Source: Synura sp. LO234KE
Taxonomy: Eukaryota; Sar; Synurophyceae; Synurales; Mallomonadaceae
Length of the DNA: 34,064 nt
Reading direction: 5' to 3'
Assembly: GCA_015143735.1 (NCBI GenBank)
Contig: VKHC01000011.1
Coordinates: forward strand, 1-34,064
A model generated the notes under the pieces. It ran no database searches, was not told where the DNA came from, and saw only the letters and a program-made list of their open reading frames with translations. A program made the translations under genes and the position numbers. Positions 21,201-31,425 of this stretch are shown one piece after another; positions within the stretch are counted from its first letter, which is position 1, and the number at the start of each line of letters is the position of its first letter.

Positions 21201-23591
21201 TACCTCAGATGTGGACCTGGTCTTGAAGGAGCCCGGGGTTCAGTCATGTGTTACATTAGACGGCAATCTTCACACCAGAGGAATGCTACGAATTGTCGGA
21301 GGCAGTTACTCCTCCGCAGCCCGACCGGCAGTTACGTTGCTTGCTGAGTATCACAGCTCGTTGTGCTCGAGTCGCAATTCTCGAATGGCAAGAGTACAAT
21401 TGCAAGAAGCTGTGCAGGTAGGAGAATGCTTGCTGATGCTTTCGGGTAGATGGGATGAGGAAGAGCGATGCTTGAAAGACTTGGCTACAGTCTGTAGTAC
21501 ATTGCAAAGCGAGTACGATTGTTTGTCCGCCGAAGCGCAGAAGCAGCATCAGGTCCCTGTGCAGGCTGCAAGGGAGCGACTAGAGGCTACCGCTCGGGAG
21601 ATTCTTAGTGTTACCGAGGAGATACGCAGGTTGCAAGTGGGCTCAAGCAAAGGCGAGAAGGAGGAACTGGTACTGCAGTCGCATTATTCCGTTAAGCTGA
21701 GCCGTTTGGAAGCTCGACAGTTGGATCTCGAGGCCAGTGTAACGGACCTGACGCTGGAGCGCGAGCGTATAGCTAGAGCACTAATACGAATGAAAGAGTT
21801 ATGCGAAGATACAACCACATTACCTGAGCTGGATGCGAAGATTGCAGTATTGCAGGAGGAACTAGTGGCTCTACGCTCCGTACGCATTCCCGCTGTTGAA
21901 GCTGAGCGATTAGAAATCGAGGAATCACAGGTGAATCTGGAGCAGGAATTGCAACAGAGCTCTGCGGCAGCGCTGCAAATGGAAGGGAAGAGGGAGGAGG
22001 GCGAAGGGGAGTGCGCTCGTTTGTGGAAACTACTAGTGGAGACCGCGCTAAAGCTGGAAGACCAGGGAAGCGAGAGTTGTTGGTTAGAGGGAGATTGGAA
22101 GAGTGGATTGTTACAGTTACGAGACTCATTTGGCACTAGTGTCCCTGCTCATGTTTCTTCGCGTGGGAGAGTCTCGAAGAAAGGGGTAGGCAGCACCAAA
22201 TCCCACAAGACTGCTTCAAGAGGTGGGGGACAATCAAATGGTAGTGTGGTCGAGCACGTGTTGGAGATGACGGCGAAAGACCAAGACTCGTTGTCGATGG
22301 TGACTGTGTTAGAGTCTAGGGAAAGCATCTCGACTGCTTTATGTGATCGAGGGAAATGGTTTGGAGTCCGAGCTGAGGAAGGTAAGCAACGGTTGAGGGC
22401 CGATGCAGATACTTTTTTGGTAACACTATCGTCGGGAGGAGGATCTACCAAAACCGATGGAATAAAGGAAATGCTACAGCGCGTCGTATCCCAAGGAGAT
22501 GCGTATGATGTGGGCGAGATGTTGATAGCGGTTGAAGATTCGCTGGTGTCGGAGAAAGCCCTCTCGGCCGTGCTTTTGGACAAGCGAGTGGATCTAGAAG
22601 CTGCACTGTTTCTGAGTGATAGCAGCGGGACACCCTCATCAAAGAAACCGCGGGGCAGCAGCGGTAGAGGTGCAAAACATTTGGAGAGGAATGAGGGAGA
22701 GGGAGAGAGGGAAGAGGAGGGGTCTCGATGGACACAGATTGATGCCAAGATAAAGGAATTCCATCTCGCCCGTGAGAGGAAACGCGTTATGCTACATTCG
22801 TTGACGGAGAAGTGTGAGCAGGTAAGAAGAGTTGGCCTAAGGGAATGCAAATAAGATTGAGAGCGCTCACATATGACGAGGAGGATCTCGTAGTTGATGC
22901 TCTCGAACTACAATCTCCACAGAAAGCAATACATACTACTTGCTAATATCAATATCGCCTCTAAAATAATATTCTACACTAAACAATCCTATAACCGACC
23001 CAATCAATAGCCATTCTATTTCAGATTAAGCGTTCGGTGGCTGTGCTAGAATCGGGTTTGGTGGAAATTCACGAAATGACTAGTAAGATTCATGAGACTT
23101 CATTCGAGGCGGTGCGACAGCGTTGTGTTCGCTACTTTGAACAGTTGGTTCCAGGTAAGCGCGTAGACCTCGTGAAGGTCGACGAGAACAGTCTGGAGTC
23201 GAAAGGATTTCGATTTGAAGTGGAGTATATCGGTTTGGACAATGAGAGTCGAGGTGAGAAGGTGGGGACTGTCCGTGGCAGGAGGGGAGGACGGGACTCA
23301 GTCATATGCCGCGGTGTAAGCGAGCTGTCAGGAGGACAAAAAGCACTTCTCAGTTTAGCATTCGTATTTGCATTGGCAGTTCATCGACCTTCGCCTTTAT
23401 ATTTACTGGATGAGGTTGATGCTGCTCTCGATGAGACGAATCAACAAGCAGTAGCAAAAGTGATCGCCTCCATATTCAAAGACCGTCAAGTGATTTGCAT
23501 TAGCCACCATCGTGACTTCCAAACCAGCGCTATGCATTCCATTGTCCTTCAAATGAAAAATTCAGAAACCGTCCTTGTTCAACAGACTTGA
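18236..23591 (+). CDS. Divergent SMC-family ATPase
   Basis: Chromosome-structure ATPase with ABC-type heads and long coiled coils. Proposed exons: 18236-18311, 18361-18388, 18443-18673, 18739-18823, 18943-19083, 19209-19271, 19536-19999, 20143-20171, 20250-20305, 20377-22821 and 23025-23591, in frame to 1394 residues. Joins around 19999-20250 are the least certain. The start LHIENFKSI leads into Walker A GPNGCGKSN (33-41), built only after removing two introns. ISQSAVHEI is the Q-loop region, followed by the EVSGTKHLL signature. A hinge spans about 522-701 (VTLDGNLHTRGML). The C-terminal head has ELSGGQKALLSL (C-loop, about 1306-1317) and LYLLDEVDAALD (Walker B, 1331-1342). DEVDAALD and VASLKD recall SMC2, and IENFKS with ALDETN recall SMC1. 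Overall it is unusually divergent, so I do not assign a subtype. AATAAA at 23728-23733 may be its polyadenylation signal. Confidence 0.85.
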
Positions 23592-24687
23592 GTTGAAAAT
23601 CGCTCGTCCTGCGTATAAATGATCTACATTTGCGTTCATGCCTTCATGCTTATACATGTCCCTTTCTGCGGTCAAATACATGAGATGCGAGCGGAGTGAG
23701 CTGACGACGTCAAAATAGTCTTTTATGAATAAAATATCAGTGTAAATTATTCTTTGATCGGATAGCGTTTGGTTGAAGCAAATTAATTGTACTTACGCAC
23801 TTGGCTAAATAGTAACTCCTCAATTTTCGTTACTAATTACTAGTTATAGTTCTTACGAGCACACTTTGGCAGTATGAAGACATTATGCGAAATCCTATTA
23901 GGAGGAGTACATGTGCTCAAGCAGTGGTCGTCCTTCGATGGTCAACGACATAACTACCATTATAACGACGATCATATCCTCCTCGCTCCTCGATCAAGCT
24001 AGTAGCTCCTTCAGGAGCAGAACATGGTTATTGCTTCCTGAGGATGCAACTGTTGAGAAGGTCAAGGAAGTTTACTAGCTAAGATATTCTTATTTCCCTT
24101 TATTGCTCACGCTCCTCCTCTCCTCGGCCGCTTCATGGATGGCCGCTGGTGGCTGATTGCCGAGGAAGAAATTCCACTTGATAGTAGTACTCCTGTGATC
24201 ATAGTACTGGTTAACGATATGGTCTCGCTCTTATCGACCACACTACCAAGCTCATATCATCCTTAGAACCATAAGAAAACGTTTACAATTCTATTTTCGA
24301 TGTCGGTCACCACACTCGACAATTACTTTAAATTAATTCCTCTTGCTCTGTTTGTTGGTAACTCTGGGCCGTACTAGTACTCTACAGAAAACGCACTAAT
24401 TACGTTTAGACCGTGACTCTTATTCTGAGGCTCTATTTTACGGTACTTCACAGAATTTTCTTAGGGACGAGGAAGAGTCGATTCGAACGACGAAGGTAAT
24501 ATGTCGCACATAAGAGGCTTCACGCTCCGTGTTATTTCGTGGGCATTCAAGCTCCTGCTAAGTTGCGGTCAAAAACTTGCTTATGGACGAGATATTAATT
24601 TAGTTAAGGCAAAATGCTCGTAAGTAAACTCAATCAATATCCCTATCCCAATAGAATTAGTAGAAAAAGCTTGGCGGAGTGCACGCG
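23592..24687. other. Convergent intergenic region, no gene recognised
   Basis: About 1.1 kb between the ends of the SMC and SPCS2 genes. No open frame of note. It holds AATAAA (23728-23733), short inverted repeats such as GCTCCT/AGGAGC near 24006-24020, and scattered TAGTAGTAC-type words (near 24000 and 24184) that recur near 29590 and 32640-32710. The right part is the likely 3' UTR of SPCS2. Confidence 0.45.
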
Positions 24688-25670
24688 CTAATCGGATTTG
24701 CGGTGGTGTGTGATGGCCTCATATTGAAAAGTGTCGTATTTCTTTTCTCGAAACCTTTGGGCGTGCTTATGTACATCTTGAGTAAAGCCCGCCTGTACAT
24801 AAGGAAGACAAAATATGATTAATTATAGCGCATAGGCCAGGAAAGGAGCGAATGGAGTGGTAACGTACCTTATCGAACTCTCCTTTCTTTGTAAAGTATC
24901 GACCGACATACATATTCCCTAAAACAGACACTAAATAGAAAAAAAGAGTAAAGCGTGTAAAATTGCACCTATAGTTTCTGGGGCTTTCGGTAATTTGTGC
25001 TGTAGAGTCAGTTTAAAGGTTTCTTGAAATCTAGGAAAACTCGTTCGCACTAGAACTGGAAGGTCTCCGCTATCCTGATGGAAATTTCACGATAATTTGT
25101 TTTAAAGTGTTAATCATTAATTTGTTAGAAAATGTTCGCCAATTACTTACCTTATCAGGCTTTGTTATCATGATAACATCTTTGTCAATATATGTGATCA
25201 TGAATTGAAGTACAGAACTCAATATGAAGTAACTTGGATATAAAAACTTTTAGGGTGACCCTTTATTCATGAATACCGTGAAAGCATACCTAACACAACA
25301 AACTCCTAAGAGGGGGCGGCTTTTAGGGAATGGAAGAGGATAAAATTGAGCCGTCACAGCGAACAAGCACGACAGGAACATAAGGAACAATTTCAAGTTT
25401 TCCCAAGAATAATTTTGCTTGAATCCAAAGGAGTTAATCTGCATTAACCCACATTACTTATATTCCAGACAAATCTTATTTATTTTCTTACAGCCTCAAT
25501 AGTAGCGTCATCCAGGACCTGCTTAACTTTGACTGAATCACCCGTTTCAATCACTTGCGGAGGCTCAATGGTACTCGTAACTTCGGTTTCCTTATCTTGG
25601 TCTGAAAATATTACTTCATATCGAATTAATGATAAATTAAAAAAGATTTTTCACCTTCATCGTCCGACAT
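24688..25670 (-). CDS. SPCS2: Signal peptidase complex subunit 2 (SPC25)
   Basis: Subunit of the ER signal peptidase complex, which trims signal peptides during secretion. Seven exons, 25670-25655, 25601-25492, 25438-25290, 25232-25151, 25074-24969, 24918-24869 and 24792-24688, all joined at GT-AG sites in frame, give 205 residues (animal proteins are about 226). The acidic N-terminus is followed by the family opening VKVKQVLDD (30-37). Two membrane spans follow, about 57-75 (LKLFLMFLSCLFAVTAQFY) and 85-106, linked by PFPKSRP (78-84), the conserved lumenal turn. The cytosolic C-terminal domain includes DLPVLVRTSFPRFQETFKL and FTKKGEFDK, in the order expected for SPCS2. The first exon is only 16 nt. 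Divergent from, and 112 bp away from, the oxidoreductase gene. Confidence 0.9.
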
Positions 25671-25782
25671 AATTCAGGCGAGTTAAAAAAACAAACTTGT
25701 GGTTTTGAGAATTTCTCCATCCAGCCAAAAAAAAGCAGTGTACACTTACAATTTCAAGAATTTATATATTTCCTATATTTCT
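25671..25782. promoter_or_regulatory. Shared divergent promoter, SPCS2 and oxidoreductase gene
   Basis: 112 bp between the two start codons. It contains AAACTTGTGGTTTT (about 25694-25707), loosely like the CACGTGGTTTT words of the 18087-18235 promoter but without the CACGTG core, and AATTTATAT at 25759-25767, 15 nt before the plus-strand ATG. Confidence 0.6.
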
Positions 25783-27255
25783 ATGTCCACAGCTGCCAAA
25801 TCTCTTGATTTGATAGTATATGGAGCAACTGGGTTTACTGGAAAACTAATAGCCAAGTGAGCGGTTTGTTTTGGTTAAATATCTTGGAATGTACTAGACA
25901 TAATTTTTTGTCCTTAAAGGTTTATAAACCAGAATAGCTGGAGAGGATTAAAATGGGCTATAGCTGGTAGGCAAGAAATGAAGCTTCGAGATTTAAAGGC
26001 TGAACTTCAGAATGAGGATGTATTCAACCACGAAGGACCAGATTTTTTGGTGGCGGATGTAAAAAATGAAATGAAATTAAAGGAAATATTTTCGAAGGCT
26101 CGATTGGTCTTGAATTGCGTTGGCCCTTATCGTTTTTTTGGCGAGCCTGTAGTGCGTGCTGCTATTGAAGCAAAGTGTGATTATATGGATATTTGTGGGG
26201 AGCCAAAGTTTATAGAAGAGATGTACCTCAAATACGACGATACAGCGAAGGCTGCGCAGGTTTTAGTTATTCACGCGTGTGCATTTGACTCAGTTCCTGC
26301 TGATTTGGGTTTTTTATTTACGATGAGAAATTATGCCCCGAATTGTTGTCGCCATATCGAGAGCTTTCTTACAGTTCACTCCGGCAGTGGTGGGCTTGGG
26401 GGGCATTATACAACCTACGAATCCGCTGTACATGGTATTGGAGACAAAAGCTCTCTACAAAAGCTTCGATCAGAAATACAACAGAAATATCACCTTCCGA
26501 AAATAATCAATATCGGAGAGAAACTTAAACGCAATGACGGGCTCTTCTACCACTCTGCATCCAAGAAGTACGCGTTTCCATTCATGGGGGCAGATGCCGC
26601 GGTTGTCCGATCCACTCAGCGGAACCTATCTGTTTTAATTCAAGAGACCACATGGCCTCAATATGCAGCTTATTTCACGTTGGGGTCGTTATACAACAGT
26701 GTCCGCTTTCTATTCTACGGTTCTATTTTCCAGTTTCTCTGCAATTTCTCTCTTGGTCGATCGGTATTACTTAAATATCCAAAGCTTTTTACAAACGGAG
26801 TATTTTCGCATGAAGGACCTACGCAGGATCAACTCGAAGGGACCTCGTTCGATATGACATTTTACTCGCGGGGGACTGAGGCCCCGCCTGAAGGGAGCAC
26901 TGCAGGGCGCACCACCAAGAATGTCGTTACAAGAGTAACAGGACCCGAACCCGGATATGTCGCTACTCCTGCCATCCTAGTCGCGTTAGCTAAACTTGTG
27001 CTTACCAATCGTATTGGACCAGAGAAAGCACTTCAAGAATCCGATCGTACTTCCGCTACCCTTGCTTCCCGTGGCGATTCGTTTTCTACTTCTGCCTTAG
27101 CTCTGCCTCGAGGTGGCGTCTTGACACCAGGAAGTGCCTTCTACAATTGTCAGGAAGTTTACGATAAATTGCGGGAAGTTGGAATAGACTTTCAAGTGCT
27201 TGATGTCGCCAATACTGGGGGAAATGGTGACGTCCCTTTGGCGCGGCGGCGATAG
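25783..27255 (+). CDS. SCCPDH: Saccharopine dehydrogenase-like oxidoreductase
   Basis: Two exons, 25783-25856 and 25920-27255, joined by a 63-bp GT-AG intron, give 469 residues (human SCCPDH is 429). The first exon supplies the start of the Rossmann fold, LIVYGATGFTGKLIAK, with the nucleotide-binding GATGFTG at 14-20, so the intron is well supported. LVLNCVGPYRFFGEPVV and GEPKFIEEM follow as in the SCCPDH family. A hydrophobic segment (about 274-302) fits the membrane- or lipid-droplet-associated part of family members. The C-terminal block TGPEPGYVATPAI and RGGVLTPGSAF is diagnostic for SCCPDH-like proteins rather than true lysine-pathway saccharopine dehydrogenase. The reaction of this family is not established. 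Relative to the human protein it carries about 20 extra residues just before RGGVLTPG. Confidence 0.9.
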
Positions 27256-27687
27256 CGGCCGTGTATATAGTACTATTCTGAGAGGAGAATCTGAAGCCAT
27301 GATGGCGATGCGTCATGATTAATACCTACTTATTTTTTCTCCTTGTTGATGTAAGCAAGAAAGGTGCGTTCGAGTTAGAGATGCAGCAGAAGCCAATTGA
27401 ATACAAATTTCTTGTTCGTTATGCTGCTTTGCTCCATGATGAGTATTTATGAGATGTATTTATGATAAGTCCTGGAAATACCATAATGTTAAAGTTATTG
27501 TAGGACAAGAAGAAAGAAGATGTTAGACCACCCCCAGCAGGAAAATACAACAATTGCGATCCATTGTACCTCCTGGCCCGGCGAACAAAATTCTTTGCCG
27601 AAAATCCAATAGTTATTTATTACTAAGTAGTGAATATGACAGTCAAAACAGGGAAGTCAAACATAGCCTAAGGCACCTACTTGTAAA
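27256..27687. other. 3' flank of the oxidoreductase gene, nothing recognised
   Basis: AT-rich sequence with no convincing gene or motif, ending where similarity to the retroelement 3' region begins. Confidence 0.4.
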
Positions 27688-28652
27688 TAACCACCCTCCT
27701 ATATGTACCCTAGTAGGGCAAGTCCCCCGTGACCGAGTAGAGGGAAAACGGCTACACCCGGACTAAGGAGTTAGTCACCCACCAGGTCCCCATTATAATC
27801 ATGAACAGGGAGAGCAGAAAGAGTGAGAGAAAGAAAGCACGCCAGGAGACAGGTTGTTGGCGGGAGTCAAAAGGAGGCAGGCGAGGGTCTCGCCGAGGGG
27901 TGAGAGGGCGCTCCGACCGGCCGCGCGCCAGGGGCCCCTCAGACCGACACCGCGATCGAGGCCGGGAGGAGAGCGGTGCCGCTAAGGCCGAGCTCCGGAA
28001 GGCGAGGGCAGGGAGTCGGAATTGCGTCGAGAGGTGGGGGGCCACACACCCCCGAGCCGCGAGCTTGTCCGCTGCAGCATTCCCTTGGGCCAAGGGGTCG
28101 TCGGAGTTTGTGTGGGCCGGAGTCCAAGAGATAAAGATAGAATTGTCGCGCTTTACCTGGTCGAGGAGGGCATTGATGCGAGCGATAATGTGTTTGTTGG
28201 CGCGGTTTGATGGCGCGGGTCGCAAACAGTTTGAAGCAATAGAAACTGTCGGAGACGAGGTCGTAGCGCGGTGGGGAGGCTGGGTCGAGGGATTTGCGCC
28301 GCTTCCGGATCCAGTCCAGGGCATGCTAGAAGGCGCTGAATTCCCCCGTGTTGCTGGTGGCACGACGAGCACCCAGCCAGTCGCGTCCTGTAGGGGATGT
28401 AGAGTCTGGTCCCCATATTGCCCTGTCCCCTGGTGCCCGAAAAAGTGATGTCAACTCCCCATCCTGGAGAGCCGAGCCGTCAGTAAATATAAACGCTGAA
28501 CAAAATTCTTTAGCGACTCGTTGGATTGGAAGAGATCTCCTGCAAGAAAATGACATAGAAGGAAGGCTAGTTCCTAACGGCAAGTAGCGGAGCAGCAATT
28601 CCAGGAGTACGAAGCCTGTTGGTGAGGCCTGCTCATGTGAAGTGTTTGACAA
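27688..28652 (-). mobile_element. Retroelement 3' fragment with broken RNase H
   Basis: GC-rich minus-strand fragment related to the element at 7905-12283. RNase H words in order: FIFTDGSALQDG (first Asp), AIWGPDSTSPTGRDWLG, SNTGEFSAF (Glu), then TAG at 28328-28326 where the larger copy has Tyr (FYHALKWI versus F*HALDWI). VSDSFYCFKLF (Asp) follows, then a frameshift to IIARINALLDQVKR, ISWTPAHTNS (His) and GNAAADKLAARG (last Asp). All catalytic residues survive, so the nonsense and shift are the inactivating changes. The 3' region, about 27688-27800, resembles 7929-8160 but lacks its 111-bp insert. No RT or hybrid-binding domain is visible upstream, so it is 5'-truncated near 28652. Confidence 0.8.
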
Positions 28653-30651
28653 GGTGATCCTCCAGGCTCATAATTGATTTCTCGCCGCTGAAGAGCTTAT
28701 CTTGACTTTGTTGGCCCGCTCAGCACAAGGATATTGGGTAAAATTAGCGGACTTACTGCAGATAGCGCACATTTCTCAGAAGATACTTCAGCAGACGATT
28801 TGGAGCGATTCTGATAAAGGAAAGCTCATCGAATGATACTCCAGTCGTTTCAGGAGTACGATCAATGGGTCTGTCCCAGCACTTCCATACCGGCCCGCAT
28901 GACAACCCTTTCAAGGACATCTGCGCCTAAGGCGGGCTGGTAGTATCCTTGCCTTTCGGGTCACCTCCACCAGGTTTGAACTCAAAGAAGCTTTCTCGAT
29001 ATTCGCATCGGACCTGAGTCCCTCGTGGAGCAAGTTCGAACCAATATTTGCCTATCACGTTCCGAACTTTCTCCATGGCGACTCAAAATGGGCACAAGAA
29101 TATTTTTGCTGCACAACTAGACATTTCGGCGAGCCCAAGTCTACGCTCCAGAAAGTGGTGGGGACACTTCTCCCTGGAGCATAAGAATTCAGCCATCGGA
29201 GAAGGTCTCGAGGAATGAGTTTATCAATCTGCTGTGAAGCAAACTATTTTCCCCTGTGGAGGAAGCGTGACTGGCCTTGGACTCAGGCTTCATGCAACCG
29301 GATGAGGAGCGCCTCCCACTTACTACGCGGCGTCAGCGCAGGGCTGCCTCCCCCAGAGGGTGTTGGGAATGCCCTGTGTCAACAGTAGCCTTCACCGGCG
29401 ATCCCGATCTAGCCTACGGACGTCTCTGCCAATACTATTTTTGTGCTGGATAGTTGGGCATCAGCAGCGGTGGTGGTAGTTCCGGACTCTTGCCGGCCTC
29501 ACGTTCCGCCTACAGGGCTATCCCAGCTCTCGCCGGTGGCATCCGTCGTCTTGCATAATAGCAGCTCGCCGTTAGCAGCTAGTAGTACCCTTCGTCACGT
29601 TCCTCTTGTCACGACACGCTCATTGTTCTGTCCTCTTGCCTACTTCATTTCATGTCTCGCCACCGCGCTACACTCTCATACCATTTGCGCTTGTTCTGCC
29701 AGTCCGATTGGGCTTTCCCCACCCCTAGATGCGTGTGCACGGGTGGAGATTCTCCTCGCTCGAGTAGAGGACATAGAAGCGTTTTAAGGCAGTCCTCCGT
29801 GTGCAGTTATCCGGAGCCCTCTACTCGGCATCGGGACTTGCCACTGGGTTCCTCATAGTCTGCTGATCATGTTTGCCACTTAATAATAAATAACTAGAAA
29901 AATTTTGGCAAAATGCACCCCATGGAGCTTCCTCAGTGCAAGAATGCCTCGTGCCAATTTGCGCAATATCTGCCTAAGAAATCTGAAACTAGAGTTTCTT
30001 GGCTGTGGTTCTTGTGGTGCTAAATGAGTGTATGATTAGCGATTTCTCGTCTTGCTGCGGGGTAAGAATCGAGGTACGAGGTAGCACGACACAATCGAGT
30101 TTTGATTATATGACACGATGGCAGTACAGTAGCAAATACTATACTTATTTTGCTGCTGGTGCTTTGAGCACTGGCTGTGCTGACAACACCTCAGGGCAAT
30201 ACTAGTTGAAGAATGTCGTACTGTATAAACAGGAGGAGATTGATGGAGGATACTTCGCTCAATTTCGACGGCGAGGAGGAAGAAACGAAGAATAATAATG
30301 CGAAAGGATTGTTCCACACTGCCAACGAAATAATTTAGAAACCTTAATCAACAATAGACACTTAAGCATCTCGCAGCCAGAGAGAAGCTAATTCTAGAGA
30401 TACGGAGGAATTCAGTCTTGAGAATAACCAATAGGCAAGAGAATTCACGTAACTATTTGTAAATCCGACTTTTAACAATGGGGCGTTCCTAAATGTACCT
30501 TGGAAGCACTTTCCTATGCGGGTTAACTAGGAGGATGGTGGGGAAGGTTCCAATCGGACCGATTCGATGGGTTTCGAAATTGACAAAAAGTCCGTCTTCG
30601 ATATGACTTTCTCGACGTTAAAACCGATTCATATTAAATATACCTAAAACT
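28653..30651. other. Unrecognised region with one protein-like fragment
   Basis: 2 kb with no assignable gene. An open plus-strand stretch at about 28900-29183 encodes a protein-like segment, RFELKEAFSIFASDLSPSWS followed by FEPIFAYHVPNFLHGDSKWA and LQKVVGTLLPGA before a stop. A second stretch, 29443-29787, is Ser/Ala/Leu-rich. Neither matches a family I know; erosion of a retroelement gag/ORF1 or a lost gene are both possible. 29880-30651 is AT-rich and includes the likely 3' flank of the ABITRAM-like gene. Confidence 0.35.
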
Positions 30652-31314
30652 TTAGTGTTCGCTATCACGATTTTCAATAAGGAGGTCTGAATTTATACAA
30701 TCGACGCTGACGTGAGAGAACCGACAACTACTTCCACGACGACAACATCCCTTCTGATAGGCGAAGCATGTACCTGGAGATTTCGCCAAGCCTTTTTGCA
30801 ATAATTCCCAATAGTGATCATTCCCAGGCGTCGGAAGCGATGTATCTGGTAACAAGACACCCGCGTATCCTACACTTAGCTCTCGATTTGATAATAATAC
30901 TGGACTGACCATCAGTGATTCATTCACTTCAAGTAGCTGGCCTCCGATTGGAGTTACGAGTTCAATTTGATTACCCTCCGTGTTTGTTAAAGTCATAAAT
31001 TTTGATCCTGCTTTCAATATATAAGCACCACGCTTTTTCTTACCGGAAACACCAGGAGTATCCACGTTATAAACCACAGAAACAGCTTCAATACTCGGAG
31101 GAACAAAAAGAACACATATGCTATTTGGTAAAACGTAAGCTATTAAGTAATTGTCATCATCCATTGATAACTTGTAGCTGAATTTCCTCAGGGACTTATT
31201 TTCGTTTATCGAAATATCTTGGGCTCTTAATCCTAAGCAAAAATTGGGTCGCTTGCTAGAAGAAGATAACGTCTCGAATCGATCAACATATTCTCGTTTT
31301 TTACGTTTGGTCAT
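30652..31314 (-). CDS. ABITRAM: ABITRAM/Simiate (FAM206) homologue with C-terminal CCCH zinc finger
   Basis: Single-exon gene of 220 residues. The N-terminus has YVDRF (9-13) where animal ABITRAM has its VDRY motif. Residues 88-156 carry the family core: GVSGKKKRGAYILKAGSKF, then GGQLLEVNESLMVSPVLL, then VGYAGVLLP, in the same order and spacing as animal ABITRAM (VSGKFKRGA, GRLMEVNENI, GYIAVVLP). ABITRAM has been described as a nuclear, actin-binding, transcription-modulating protein with a lipoyl-like fold. Unlike animal members, the protein continues into GTCFAYQKGCCRRGSSCRFSH (starting at residue 181), a CCCH zinc finger with Cys183, Cys191, Cys197 and His201 (C-X7-C-X5-C-X3-H), a type that usually binds RNA. 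A basic start (TKRKKR) could be a nuclear signal. Head-to-head with the COMMD gene, 111 bp apart. Confidence 0.8.
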   Translation of the reverse strand: MTKRKKREYVDRFETLSSSSKRPNFCLGLRAQDISINENKSLRKFSYKLSMDDDNYLIAYVLPNSICVLFVPPSIEAVSVVYNVDTPGVSGKKKRGAYILKAGSKFMTLTNTEGNQIELVTPIGGQLLEVNESLMVSPVLLSNRELSVGYAGVLLPDTSLPTPGNDHYWELLQKGLAKSPGTCFAYQKGCCRRGSSCRFSHVSVDCINSDLLIENRDSEH

Positions 31315-31425
31315 GAAAAGAATAACCTCCTTTCAGTTAGTGTCATTATTGTATTTTGGGAATAGGTACGGAATTGGAATTATATAGAAGCCGGAAGACA
31401 AATGCATTAGAATAACAATTTATAT
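31315..31425. promoter_or_regulatory. Shared divergent promoter, ABITRAM-like and COMMD genes
   Basis: 111 bp between the two proposed start codons. AATTTATAT at 31417-31425 directly abuts the plus-strand ATG. If so, the COMMD 5' UTR is very short or its true start is further in. The promoter role is inferred from gene arrangement. Confidence 0.5.

Noticed and set aside
21684-22850. Minus-strand open frames rich in Ser and Leu
   Set aside because: Antisense shadows of the SMC coiled-coil exon, whose own frame has clear SMC motifs.
23592-24687. Possible dispersed repeat rich in TAGTAG/GTAC words shared with 29590 and 32640-32710
   Set aside because: Only short low-complexity words match; I could not align a longer unit.
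27801-28448. Long Arg-rich plus-strand open frame (215 codons)
   Set aside because: It is the exact antisense of the broken RNase H remnant. GC-rich DNA leaves the opposite strand open; no domain is seen.
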